A stretch of DNA of 64,000 nt, taken from contig JBGVRX010000011.1 in assembly GCA_045128835.1 (NCBI GenBank), positions 1 to 64,000 of the forward strand, in the 5' to 3' direction. Below, piece by piece: positions 16,411 to 24,926 of this stretch. The notes below the pieces were generated by a model. That model was given only the letters and a program-made list of their open reading frames with translations, did no database searches and was not told where the DNA came from. Each line of letters opens with the position of its first letter. Position 1 is the first letter of the stretch. Made by a program: the position numbers and the translations under genes. The stretch comes from CALVUJ01 sp045128835 (GTDB lineage: Bacteria; Bacillota_I; Bacilli_A; RFN20; DUOF01).

Positions 16411-17241
16411 TTAGCAATCTACTTTAGTAGAGCAAACATGACAATTACTAGGATTTTTCTTACACTTATCATAAACGCCATCTTTCCATTTACCATTGCT
16501 ATCTAGATTAGGTTCAATAGTCATTATTTGCCTTATCTTACTCCAATCATTTATTCCATAGACTTGAGATATGCTTGTTAAATTTGGTCCTCTACTCTTA
16601 ACAGGATCATCAAACAACAATCCTCCATTACCATCAGATCTAACGGCAATGTAATGAGTACCATTATCTCCATACACCCCACCAATAATCACACCCCATG
16701 GGTGTGTTTTTAATAATTCTTTAACTTTTGCCTCTCTTTGTGAAGCACTCATAGTTTTTGCGTTATCTACATTAACCCATTTATGATTAAATCCATTTGC
16801 AATAACATAATAGTAAGAAATAATTCTTCTATCGCTTTTCTTGGTTGCTTCTGGGTTATTAGCTAAATATACATCTACCGGGCCATATTCTTTAGGTGTT
16901 CCTACAATTCTTCCTGCATTAGTAATAAGCATTGCAAATGAAGTAAGTAAACACGCTCCTGTTAAACCAGTAACAGACTTATCTTGAGTATAGTATACAT
17001 AATCTATTCCATTAGATGGCGTAACAATACTACCACCGCCACCAGCACTTCCTCCTACAGTTTCTGAATTATCTTCATCTCCACCAGAACCTGAACTCAC
17101 CATAGAAACAATCTTTTCTCTTATATCTGCAAAAGGACTCCTTTTTTCTATTAATTTACCGAAAATAATAGGATCTATAAGTGTTATATAAATCGCAAAA
17201 AGTAATACTGTTGAAATAATAAAAGTTAAAAATTTTTTCAT
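16411..17241 (-). CDS. Membrane-anchored/secreted C39-like cysteine peptidase family protein, copy 1
   Basis: After an N-terminal membrane anchor (~5-22), a Gly/Ser-rich linker (~55-80) leads to a papain-like C39-type domain. The candidate nucleophile is Cys in TGACLLTSFAM (~98), with His in GTHYIAV and Asp in LLFDDPV. It ends in a Cys-rich tail, CKKNPSNCHVCSTKVDC. The domain should be outside the cell; the substrate is unknown. It is a tandem duplicate of 17327-18298, and a 95-bp block in the peptidase region is identical in DNA. Start ATG 17241 lies eight bases after GGGAG. Protease function is inferred. Confidence 0.75.
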   Translation of the reverse strand: MKKFLTFIISTVLLFAIYITLIDPIIFGKLIEKRSPFADIREKIVSMVSSGSGGDEDNSETVGGSAGGGGSIVTPSNGIDYVYYTQDKSVTGLTGACLLTSFAMLITNAGRIVGTPKEYGPVDVYLANNPEATKKSDRRIISYYYVIANGFNHKWVNVDNAKTMSASQREAKVKELLKTHPWGVIIGGVYGDNGTHYIAVRSDGNGGLLFDDPVKSRGPNLTSISQVYGINDWSKIRQIMTIEPNLDSNGKWKDGVYDKCKKNPSNCHVCSTKVDC

Positions 17242-17292
17242 AACACTCACTCCCTATATACTAAAATAATATCATATTCGACAAAAATATAT

Positions 17293-17322
17293 AAAAAAAC
17301 AACCTTAGAAAAGCTAAAGTTG
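17293..17322 (-). terminator. Rho-independent terminator
   Basis: ACAACTTTAG and CTAAGGTTGT pair on the minus strand, followed by a T-run. It lies between the two C39-like paralogues, so each probably has its own transcript. Confidence 0.8.
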
Positions 17323-17326
17323 TTAA

Positions 17327-18298
17327 TTAACAGTCTACTTTAGTAGAACAAACATGACAACTGCTAGGATCTTTTTTACATTTATCATAAACCCCATCTT
17401 TCCATTTGCCATTACTATCTAAATTTGGAGTAATAGTCATAACACTAGTAATCTTACTCCAATCATTTATTCCATAAACTTGAGATATGCTTGTTAAATT
17501 TGGCCCTCTACTTTTAACTGGATCATCAAATAATAGATTTCCATTCTTGTCTAGTCTTACTGCAATATAATGAGTTCCATTTGTTCCATAAACTCCACCA
17601 ATAATTACACCCCAAGGATTATCTTTTAAAAGATTTTTTACATACGCTTCTTTTGATGCATTGCTAGAATTTTTAAAAGTATCAGTATTGTCTCTCCACC
17701 ATTTATAGTTAAATGCTGAAGTTAATCTGTAGTACCATGCGATAATCTCTCTATCTCCAGCGCTAGTTGCTTCTGGATTATTAGCTAAATATACATCTAC
17801 TGGTCCATATTCTTTAGGTGTTCCTACAATTCTTCCTGCATTAGTAATAAGCATTGCAAATGAAGTAAGTAAACACGCTCCTGTTAAACCAGTAACAGAT
17901 TTATCTTGAGTATAATAAACATACTCTATTTCTTTTACTGTATCAGTATCCTCATCTTCCTCTTCTTCATCTGGTGCAACATAATCTGTGTCGTCATCAT
18001 CTTCTTCTGGATTATTAGGATTAACAATAGGAGTATTATCTCCTTCTGTTGTGTTACCTCCACCAGTTGTAGATCCTCCGCCAGGTTGTTCATCATCATT
18101 ATCATCTTCACTTGGAGTTGTGCCAGTGTCATTTCCGTTATCTAAAATATTATCATTATTGCCTAAATTGTTATCTATAACTCCTGCCGTTTCCACGTTA
18201 TTTTCAATAAATTTCGCGTACAAAAGTGGGTCTACAACTCTTACGTAAATTGTAGCAACTAAAGAGAAAATAACAAAAAAGCACAATAATTTCTTCAT
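17327..18298 (-). CDS. Membrane-anchored/secreted C39-like cysteine peptidase family protein, copy 2
   Basis: This is the paralogue of 16411-17241, longer at 323 residues. It has an N-terminal membrane segment (~4-22) and a longer, very acidic linker (~45-125) rich in Asp, Glu, Gly and Thr. The C39-like domain carries the same Cys (TGACLLTSFAM), His (THYIAV) and Asp (LLFDDPV), and there is a near-identical Cys-rich tail. The linkers differ completely while the peptidase cores and tails are nearly the same, so the domain has been duplicated or homogenised recently. The acidic linker may bind calcium or span the wall. AGGAGTG precedes the ATG. Confidence 0.75.
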   Translation of the reverse strand: MKKLLCFFVIFSLVATIYVRVVDPLLYAKFIENNVETAGVIDNNLGNNDNILDNGNDTGTTPSEDDNDDEQPGGGSTTGGGNTTEGDNTPIVNPNNPEEDDDDTDYVAPDEEEEDEDTDTVKEIEYVYYTQDKSVTGLTGACLLTSFAMLITNAGRIVGTPKEYGPVDVYLANNPEATSAGDREIIAWYYRLTSAFNYKWWRDNTDTFKNSSNASKEAYVKNLLKDNPWGVIIGGVYGTNGTHYIAVRLDKNGNLLFDDPVKSRGPNLTSISQVYGINDWSKITSVMTITPNLDSNGKWKDGVYDKCKKDPSSCHVCSTKVDC

Positions 18299-18386
18299 AC
18301 ACTCACACTCCTACTTAAATTTTACCATTAAATAGAAGTGAATGCCAAAAACAAATTACTGTGCAAATTAATCTTGTGGACAAAGA

Positions 18387-19610
18387 TTATTTATCTAAAT
18401 AATCTATTGCTTTCATAACTCCTAATTTACCATACTCATATGTTAAACCACCTTGTTGATAAGCAATATAAGGACTTCTTAGTGGTCCATCACAAGAAAG
18501 TTCTATTGAAGATCCTTGAACAAAAGAACCACTAGCCATAACGATTTGATCATCATATCCTGGCATATCACTAGGTTCTACTAATGCATCACTATCAATA
18601 GCGCATCCACTTTGAATACCTCTTACATATTTAATTAATTTATCTTTATCTTCAAAGAAAATACTCTCAACTATATCCGCTCTTTCATCATTGTATCTAG
18701 GTTCTACTTTATATCCTAATTTCTCCATTGCTAAACTAGTTAAAGTCGCAGTTTTTACTGCACTACATACAACGCTTGGAGCCATGTATAATCCTTGTAA
18801 AATACTTCTATTTTGATTTAATGGTCCTACTTCTTTTCCTTGACTTGGAACATTCAATCTTTCAGCAGCTAGTTCTACTAAATCCCTCTTACCCACAATA
18901 TAAGCACCATTTAAACAAATACCTGCACCTAAATTTTTGATTAAAGAACCAACTACCATATCAGCACCTACTTCTGTAGGTTCTTTTTTACTAACGAACT
19001 CACAATAACAGTTATCAATCATAATAACTACTTCTTTATCGATTGTTCTAATAAATTTAATTACTTCTTCTAATTTTTCTATAGTAATACTCTTTCTAGC
19101 ACTATATCCTTTACTTCTTTGAATCTCTATCATTTTAATCTTTTTAGATTTCAAAGCCTTTTCAATACCAGCATAATCAAACTCATTATCAATTAAATCA
19201 ACTTGTTCGTACTTAACACCGAATGATTTAAGAGAACTCTTATTATCACCACTTATACCAATAACATTATCTAAAGTATCATAAGGCTTACCTGTAATTG
19301 ATAATAAAACATCATTTGGTCTTAAAACTGCAAATAATGCTACTGTTAAAGCATGAGTTCCAGAAATAAAACCACTTCTAACTAAAGCATCTTCACATTT
19401 AAAAATTTCTGAATAAACACTTTCAATAACATCTCTACCTAAATCGTTATATCCATATCCTGTCGCATTATTTAAGTGTGTCTCATAAACATGATTATTT
19501 CTAAAAGCATTAATTACTTTTTCACTATTAAATAAAGCAATTTCTTCTATTTCTTTAAACTTATCTTTTAATTCATTTTCACACTCATTAATCAATTTAA
19601 TAGTTTCCAT
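18387..19610 (-). CDS. Methionine gamma-lyase family PLP enzyme (YnbB-like)
   Basis: The ~407-residue protein belongs to the PLP-dependent family first labelled aluminium resistance, with YnbB of Bacillus as a member. Marks are the substrate-loop NNATGYGYNDLGRD (~46-60), SGFISGTHALTVAL for cofactor phosphate binding, VIMIDNCYCEF with the pyridine-binding Asp, and VVGSLIKNLGAGI with the Schiff-base Lys. It is expected to cleave carbon-sulfur bonds of an amino acid; the substrate is not proven. The start ATG is taken at 19610, inside the end of the SDR gene, where GGAGGTATGT forms the ribosome site. The longer frame to 19664 is not needed. Confidence 0.85.
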   Translation of the reverse strand: METIKLINECENELKDKFKEIEEIALFNSEKVINAFRNNHVYETHLNNATGYGYNDLGRDVIESVYSEIFKCEDALVRSGFISGTHALTVALFAVLRPNDVLLSITGKPYDTLDNVIGISGDNKSSLKSFGVKYEQVDLIDNEFDYAGIEKALKSKKIKMIEIQRSKGYSARKSITIEKLEEVIKFIRTIDKEVVIMIDNCYCEFVSKKEPTEVGADMVVGSLIKNLGAGICLNGAYIVGKRDLVELAAERLNVPSQGKEVGPLNQNRSILQGLYMAPSVVCSAVKTATLTSLAMEKLGYKVEPRYNDERADIVESIFFEDKDKLIKYVRGIQSGCAIDSDALVEPSDMPGYDDQIVMASGSFVQGSSIELSCDGPLRSPYIAYQQGGLTYEYGKLGVMKAIDYLDK

Positions 19611-20340
19611 ACATACCTCCGTCAACCCTAATAACTTCATTATTAATATAACTAGCATCATCACTAACTAAGAATCTAACTACTTTAGCAACTTCCTCTT
19701 CTTGCCCAATTCTTCTTAAAAAAATCTTTTCTTCTTCACTTTTAATAAAATCTTCATCCATATTATTAACTTCTGTTTCTGTTGCTATAAATCCTGGAGC
19801 TACCGCATTAACATTAACATATGGACCGTATTGCATTGCTAAATTATGAGTTAAAGAAATAATGCCAGCTTTACTAGCATCATAATCTAAACACATAGGA
19901 AAATAAGTGTTAATTCCATTCGTAGAACTAATATTTACAATTTTCCCATATCTATTTTGGTACATTATATCTCCAACATATTTAGAAACTAAGAAAGTTC
20001 CAACAACATTAACATCTAGCGTTTTCTTAAAGTTTTCTGCAGTTTTATCATCATACAAAGAATCATAACAAACCGCTGCATTATTAACTAAAACATCAAT
20101 TCTACCAAATTCTTTAATAACTTTTGAAACCATTACTTCAACATCTTCTTCATTACTGATATCACATTTAACAAGCAATGCTTTAACACCTAATTGTTCT
20201 ACTTCCTCTTTTACTAATTTAGCTCTTTCTTCACTATTATTATAATTAATTACCACATCATAATTATTCTTTGCTAATTCTAATAAACATGCTCTTCCTA
20301 GTCCTCTAGAAGAACCCGTAACTATTGCAACTTTATTCAT
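19597..20340 (-). CDS. SDR-family reductase, candidate EF-P 5-aminopentanone reductase (YmfI-like)
   Basis: The 247-residue protein is a classical short-chain dehydrogenase. TGSSRGLGRACLL (~8-20) binds NAD(P), NNAA is present, and the active-site Ser and YxxxK lie in ISST and YDASK. It is FabG-like in sequence. Its gene follows the EF-P gene by 29 bases, and B. subtilis YmfI is a FabG-like SDR that reduces 5-aminopentanone on EF-P Lys32 to 5-aminopentanol. The EF-P next door keeps that Lys. I therefore suggest EF-P modification as its job; a general fatty-acid role cannot be excluded. It overlaps the PLP lyase gene by 14 bases. Confidence 0.8.
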   Translation of the reverse strand: MNKVAIVTGSSRGLGRACLLELAKNNYDVVINYNNSEERAKLVKEEVEQLGVKALLVKCDISNEEDVEVMVSKVIKEFGRIDVLVNNAAVCYDSLYDDKTAENFKKTLDVNVVGTFLVSKYVGDIMYQNRYGKIVNISSTNGINTYFPMCLDYDASKAGIISLTHNLAMQYGPYVNVNAVAPGFIATETEVNNMDEDFIKSEEEKIFLRRIGQEEEVAKVVRFLVSDDASYINNEVIRVDGGMYGNY

Positions 20341-20354
20341 ACAAACCCCTATAA

Positions 20355-20379
20355 AATAAAAAAGAGCAATTATGCTCTT
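20355..20379 (-). terminator. Rho-independent terminator of efp
   Basis: AAGAGCA and TGCTCTT pair around the efp stop codon and run into T residues on the minus strand. Readthrough would still be needed if the SDR gene shares the efp promoter. Confidence 0.8.
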
Positions 20380-20924
20380 GAAGAATATTTACCATCAGCA
20401 GTAGTAACTAAAATCTTTTCGCCTTGCTCGATAAATAAAGGAACTTTAACTAACAATCCAGTTTCAACAATTGCATCTTTAGTAGCATTTGCAGAAGCAA
20501 CTTTAATTGGAGGTGTAGTTTCTGTAACTTCTAATTCAACTTTATCAGGTAAGTTTAATCCTAATAATTCACCTTCAAATTGAACGAAATCAACATTAAT
20601 TCCTTCAACTAAATAGTATTTGTCATCACCAACTTGGTCACCAGTTAATTCCATTTGCTCATAAGTATCCATATTCATAAAGCAGTAACTATCTCCTGCA
20701 TTATATAAATATTGAACTGAGAATTTACTAATGTTTGCTTTTTCAAACTTAACGTTTGTATTGAAAGACATTTCTAATGTAGCACCTGTTCTTAAATTTT
20801 TAAGTTTAGTTCTAACAAAAGCAGCTCCCTTTCCTGGTTTAACATGTAAAAACTCTAAAACTTGAACGATGTTTCCATCTACTATTAAAGTCATACCATT
20901 TCTAATATCATTAACACTTATCAT
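20370..20924 (-). CDS. efp: Elongation factor P
   Basis: At 184 residues it has the three EF-P beta domains. The loop HVKPGKGAAFVR (~residues 28-39) carries the conserved Lys that is modified in many bacteria. The C-terminal signature is KDAIVETGLLVKVPLFIEQG. EF-P binds the ribosome between P and E sites and relieves stalling at proline stretches. It is adjacent to a YmfI-like reductase that may act on this Lys. A second, divergent EF-P is encoded at 37666-38223. The Shine-Dalgarno is AGAAAGAAGG. Confidence 0.96.
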   Translation of the reverse strand: MISVNDIRNGMTLIVDGNIVQVLEFLHVKPGKGAAFVRTKLKNLRTGATLEMSFNTNVKFEKANISKFSVQYLYNAGDSYCFMNMDTYEQMELTGDQVGDDKYYLVEGINVDFVQFEGELLGLNLPDKVELEVTETTPPIKVASANATKDAIVETGLLVKVPLFIEQGEKILVTTADGKYSSRA

Positions 20925-21009
20925 AAAAAACCTTCTTTCTCCTCTAATATTCTATAAGTTTTTATACCATGTGTCAAAAGTTTTTTGTGCTTAATTACCA
21001 AAAAAGCAC

Positions 21010-21507
21010 TTATAATACCTTTTCCATCATAATAACATTATATTTTTCGTGATTATATATTGTCCCTGTAGGAATAAAGCCCATTTTGTTCCAAAATTTT
21101 ATAGCGCTAACATTATCCTCTATTACCCCTAATTCTATTCTTTTATAACCATTTTCTTTAACTGTTTTAATAAGAGAAGTAGTTATATCTTTTCCTCTTC
21201 CTTTACCTTGATAATCTACATCTATAATTAAAAGACCAATAAAACAGCTAGCATTATTAGGATAATCTTCTATTAAATCTAAAATAGCAACAAGTTTATT
21301 CTTTAAATATAAACCAATACAATTTTTCTTATCTTTACTGCTTTTTGGAGGAATATCGTTTAATATTTCTTTAACATTATCTAAAGTAGGATTTATTCTT
21401 ATGCATTTATAATACTCTCTATTTTTCTTGCACAAATCATAAATATCCTTCAAATCATCTTCATTTAACACTTTCAAATCATATGTAAAATACTTTTTTA
21501 AATCCAT
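21010..21507 (-). CDS. GNAT-family N-acetyltransferase
   Basis: The ~165-residue protein is a typical GNAT: CFIGLLIIDVDYQGKGRGKD with the QGKGRG acetyl-CoA pyrophosphate loop (~100-105), RIELGVIEDNVSAIKFWNKM and GFIPTG at the C-terminus. The acceptor is unknown. The start is set to ATG 21507 (MDLKKYF), which has GAGGTG upstream; the longer GTG form overlaps that site. It lies between clpB and efp in the same orientation but behind the clpB terminator. Confidence 0.88.
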   Translation of the reverse strand: MDLKKYFTYDLKVLNEDDLKDIYDLCKKNREYYKCIRINPTLDNVKEILNDIPPKSSKDKKNCIGLYLKNKLVAILDLIEDYPNNASCFIGLLIIDVDYQGKGRGKDITTSLIKTVKENGYKRIELGVIEDNVSAIKFWNKMGFIPTGTIYNHEKYNVIMMEKVL

Positions 21508-21535
21508 ATTTAACACCTCACAACAAAATTATAAT

Positions 21536-21570
21536 ATAAAAAGGCTAAAGTATAACAACTCTAGCCATTT
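21536..21570 (-). terminator. Rho-independent terminator of clpB
   Basis: GGCTA and TTAGCC pair across a longer loop, followed by T residues on the minus strand, directly after the clpB stop. Confidence 0.65.
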
Positions 21571-21573
21571 TTA

Positions 21574-24117
21574 TTACTTAATAAAATACTCATTATTAGC
21601 AAAATCAATAGTTAGCACTTCTTTATTAGGATTCATAAGTAAATCTCTAGCAATTAAGCTCTCTATATTCTTTTGAATATATCTTTTTAACGGTCTAGCC
21701 CCAAATTCCTCATCATATCCTTCCTCGATGATCTTTTTCTTTGCATTTTCAGTAACTACTAATCTTTTACTAGCATTATTCAATCTCTTATTTAATAATC
21801 CAATAAATTTATCATATATCTTTTCTATAACAGAACTACTAAGTTTATTGAAATATATTATCTCATCAATTCTATTAATAAATTCAGGTTTAAAAGTTTT
21901 CTTTAAAGCGCCTTCTACTTTACTATAAGCATTTTTATCATTACTTAATAAATATTCACTTCCTATATTACTAGTCATAATTATAATAGTATTTTTAAAG
22001 TCTACAACTACACCTTTAGAATCAGTAAGTCTACCCTCATCTAATACTTGAAGTAATATGTTAAATACATCTGGATGAGCCTTTTCAATTTCATCTAATA
22101 AAACAATACTGTACGGCTTTCTTCTAACTGCTTCTGTAAGTTGACCACCTTCATCATATCCAATATATCCAGGAGGTGCTCCTATTAATCTAGAAACTGA
22201 GAACTTCTCCATGTATTCAGACATATCAATTCTTACAATTTGACTCTCTTTATCAAACAAAAACTCTGCTAAAGCCTTACAAACCTCAGTTTTACCAACT
22301 CCTGTAGGTCCTAAAAATAAGAAAGATCCTAACGGCCTATTCTCATCATTAATTAACGTTTTACTTCTTAAAATAGTATCATTAATAGCTTTTAAAGCCT
22401 CATCTTGCCCAATTACTCTTTTCTTTAACTCATCTTCAAGATGTAACAATTTATCTATTTGGCTTTGCTTTAATTTATCAAGAGGAATTCCACTCCACTT
22501 AGAGATAACTTTATTGATATTTTCATCATCTACTATTTCATTAAGCATATTATCCTTTTTATCTTTAGCTTCTAATTCTTTTAATTTAGCTTCTAGTGTA
22601 GGAATAGTGTCATATTGAAGTTTTGCTGCTTCTTCATATCTAGCCTCGTTACTAGCACTTGTAAGTCTATTTCTAGCTACATCTAAATCTTTCTTTAGTT
22701 TTTTGGATAAATCAAGTTCTTCCTTTTCTTTACTCCATTTACCCATTAAAGAATTATCTATTTCTTTTAAACTTGCTCTTTCTTTTTCTATTGTTTCTTT
22801 TCTTTTTAATGATTTCTCATCTTTTTCATTTTTTAAAGACTGCAGTTCTATATCTAGTTGCATTATCTTTCTTCTAACTTCATCTAATTCTTGTGGTAAA
22901 GAGTCTATTTGCATTCTTACACTCGCACAAGCTTCATCAATTAAGTCTATTGCTTTATCTGGTAAAAATCTGTCACTTATATAACGTGACGAAAGAACTG
23001 CTGCACTTACAATTGCATTATCTGTAATTTTAACACCATGATGAATTTCAAATCTTTCCTTTAAACCTCTTAAAATAGAAATTGTATCTTCTACAGTAGG
23101 CTCATTAACCATTACTTTTTGCATTCTTCTTTCAAGAGCAGCATCACTTTCTATATATTTACGATGCTCATCTAAAGTTGTCGCACCAATACAGTGTAGT
23201 TCCCCTCTTGCAAGTAAAGGTTTTAATATATTAGCAGCATCCATTGCTCCTTCACTCTTTCCTGCTCCTACAAGAAGATGAATTTCATCAATAAACATAA
23301 TGATTTTACCATTACTTTTAACAACTTCATTCATAACTGATTTAAGTCTCTCTTCAAAATCACCTTTATATTTAGCACCAGCTAATAAGGAAGCAATATC
23401 AAGTTCATAAACAGTTGTATCCTTCAAACTTAAAGGTACATCACCTTTAAAAATACGCCATGCTAAACCTTCAACTATTGCTGTTTTACCAACTCCAGGC
23501 TCACCAATTAATATAGGATTGTTCTTAGTCTTTCTACATAAAATTTCCATTATTCTTCTAATTTCATCATCTCTACCAATAACAGGATCAATCTTACCTT
23601 TGGCAACTAATTCAACTAAATCTCTTCCATATCTTTGTAAAACTTCGTACTTTTCTTCTGCACTTTTACTATCTGACATATTATCACCCCTTATTAAATT
23701 TATTATTTCTTCTACTTTTTTCTTATTTATATTAAAACTTTTAATAATTTCTCTCGCTAGAGTATTATGACTATCAAATAACGATAATATCAAATGCTCA
23801 CTACTGATATATTTATCTTTCATATTCTCAGAAATCTTCTTAGCATTCATAATTAAATTAGATAAATCATTACTAGCCTGCGGATTGTTTTCTTCTATAT
23901 CAACCCTAATCAAACTCATGTACTCATCAACTTTAGCATTCACCTTACTTATACTTATATTCATTTTATTTAGGATATTGCAAAACATTGAACTACTATC
24001 TTCAATAAAAGATTTAAGTAAATGACATACATCTACTTGATGATGATTATGCTTTTTAGCATTTTCTACAGAATTATAAAGTAACTGTTGAACCTTATCA
24101 GTATACGAATCTATCAT
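21574..24117 (-). CDS. clpB: ATP-dependent disaggregase ClpB
   Basis: The ~847-residue chaperone has the full ClpB order: N-terminal Clp repeat domain (~1-140), first AAA+ domain with Walker A GEPGVGKT (~207), a long coiled-coil M domain (~400-530), and a second AAA+ domain with GPTGVGKT. It ends with EEFGARPLKRYIQ and a C-terminal D2-small domain. ClpB threads aggregated proteins with DnaK. The M domain length favours ClpB over ClpC. The start ATG 24117 follows GGGAGG, and two CIRCE elements overlap the promoter, so it is a heat-shock gene under HrcA. No DnaK or HrcA gene is in this window. Confidence 0.95.
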   Translation of the reverse strand: MIDSYTDKVQQLLYNSVENAKKHNHHQVDVCHLLKSFIEDSSSMFCNILNKMNISISKVNAKVDEYMSLIRVDIEENNPQASNDLSNLIMNAKKISENMKDKYISSEHLILSLFDSHNTLAREIIKSFNINKKKVEEIINLIRGDNMSDSKSAEEKYEVLQRYGRDLVELVAKGKIDPVIGRDDEIRRIMEILCRKTKNNPILIGEPGVGKTAIVEGLAWRIFKGDVPLSLKDTTVYELDIASLLAGAKYKGDFEERLKSVMNEVVKSNGKIIMFIDEIHLLVGAGKSEGAMDAANILKPLLARGELHCIGATTLDEHRKYIESDAALERRMQKVMVNEPTVEDTISILRGLKERFEIHHGVKITDNAIVSAAVLSSRYISDRFLPDKAIDLIDEACASVRMQIDSLPQELDEVRRKIMQLDIELQSLKNEKDEKSLKRKETIEKERASLKEIDNSLMGKWSKEKEELDLSKKLKKDLDVARNRLTSASNEARYEEAAKLQYDTIPTLEAKLKELEAKDKKDNMLNEIVDDENINKVISKWSGIPLDKLKQSQIDKLLHLEDELKKRVIGQDEALKAINDTILRSKTLINDENRPLGSFLFLGPTGVGKTEVCKALAEFLFDKESQIVRIDMSEYMEKFSVSRLIGAPPGYIGYDEGGQLTEAVRRKPYSIVLLDEIEKAHPDVFNILLQVLDEGRLTDSKGVVVDFKNTIIIMTSNIGSEYLLSNDKNAYSKVEGALKKTFKPEFINRIDEIIYFNKLSSSVIEKIYDKFIGLLNKRLNNASKRLVVTENAKKKIIEEGYDEEFGARPLKRYIQKNIESLIARDLLMNPNKEVLTIDFANNEYFIK

Positions 24118-24133
24118 ACCCAAGCCTCCCTTT

Positions 24134-24160
24134 TTAGCACTCTTTGTTATCGAATGCTAA
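24134..24160 (-). promoter_or_regulatory. CIRCE operator (HrcA), proximal copy
   Basis: TTAGCACTC, nine bases, GAATGCTAA matches the CIRCE inverted repeat with one mismatch in the second arm. It lies just downstream of the -10 box in the clpB leader. Confidence 0.9.
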
Positions 24161-24164
24161 TTAC

Positions 24165-24192
24165 AGTATACTCTTATTTTTAGCACTGTCAA
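24165..24192 (-). promoter_or_regulatory. Sigma-A-type promoter of clpB
   Basis: On the minus strand TTGACA (24192-24187) and TATACT (24170-24165) are separated by 16 bases, close to consensus. The -35 box lies inside the distal CIRCE and the proximal CIRCE follows the -10, so HrcA should block polymerase directly. Confidence 0.85.
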
Positions 24193-24206
24193 TACTAGAG
24201 TGCTAA
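24180..24206 (-). promoter_or_regulatory. CIRCE operator (HrcA), distal copy
   Basis: TTAGCACTG, nine bases, GAGTGCTAA matches CIRCE with one mismatch in the first arm. It overlaps the -35 box of the clpB promoter. Confidence 0.9.
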
Positions 24207-24212
24207 TTTTAT

Positions 24213-24240
24213 AAAAAAAGAGCAATTTGCTTTGCTCTTA
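24213..24240 (-). terminator. Rho-independent terminator of ung
   Basis: AAGAGCAA and TTGCTCTT pair and run into seven T residues on the minus strand, immediately after the ung stop. Confidence 0.9.
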
Positions 24241-24242
24241 GT

Positions 24243-24914
24243 TTATTCTTCTATTTGCCAATCTATACCATCTCTACCATTATCTTTTAAAAATTCATTA
24301 GTTTTTGAAAAATGTTTACATCCAAAAAAGCCATTATAAGCAGATAGAGGAGAAGGATGCGCACATTCTAAAATTAAATGCTTAGGATTAGTAATCAATG
24401 TTTTTTTCTTTCTTGATGGCGCTCCCCAAAGTAAAAAAACTTTTGGAGTATCATCATTATTTAACTCTTTTATAACTCTATCAGTAAATATCTCCCACCC
24501 CTTATTACTATGAGACATTGGCGAAGAATCTCTAACACTCATTATAGTATTTAATAGTAAAACTCCTTGAGTAGCCCATTTCGTTAAATTACCATGAGTT
24601 GGTATTTCACACCCTAAATCACTTTTAATCTCTTTATATATGTTTACTAAACTTGGTGGGACTTTTATACCCCTATTTACAGAAAAACATAACCCATGTG
24701 CTTGAAATGGTTGATGATAAGGATCTTGTCCCAATATTACAACTTTAACATCCTTAAAATCAGTTAATTCAAAAGCCTTAAAAATCTCACTTTTCTTAGG
24801 GTATACGCTCCCTTTAGAGTATTCTTCCAACAAAAATTTCTTTAAGTTAACAAAATAATCTTTGCTTCTTTCTTCATCAATTATCCTTTTCCATCCATTA
24901 GTTATTTCAGACAT
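24243..24914 (-). CDS. ung: Uracil-DNA glycosylase
   Basis: This 223-residue family 1 uracil-DNA glycosylase removes uracil from DNA as the first step of base-excision repair. The water-activating motif GQDPYHQ is at 62-68 with Asp64. The DNA-intercalation loop HPSPLSAYNGFFG lies near residue 187. Length is normal. The start ATG has AAGGAAGTG in front. The gene precedes no repair partner directly; uppP lies 12 bases upstream in the same direction, so they may share a transcript. Endonuclease IV (nfo) is also in this window. Confidence 0.96.
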   Translation of the reverse strand: MSEITNGWKRIIDEERSKDYFVNLKKFLLEEYSKGSVYPKKSEIFKAFELTDFKDVKVVILGQDPYHQPFQAHGLCFSVNRGIKVPPSLVNIYKEIKSDLGCEIPTHGNLTKWATQGVLLLNTIMSVRDSSPMSHSNKGWEIFTDRVIKELNNDDTPKVFLLWGAPSRKKKTLITNPKHLILECAHPSPLSAYNGFFGCKHFSKTNEFLKDNGRDGIDWQIEE

Positions 24915-24926
24915 TACAACACTTCC

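Noticed and set aside
17906..18248. Open frames opposite and alongside the acidic linker of the second C39-like protein
   Set aside because: They arise from low-complexity Asp/Glu codons read in other frames. No ribosome sites or recognisable protein features.
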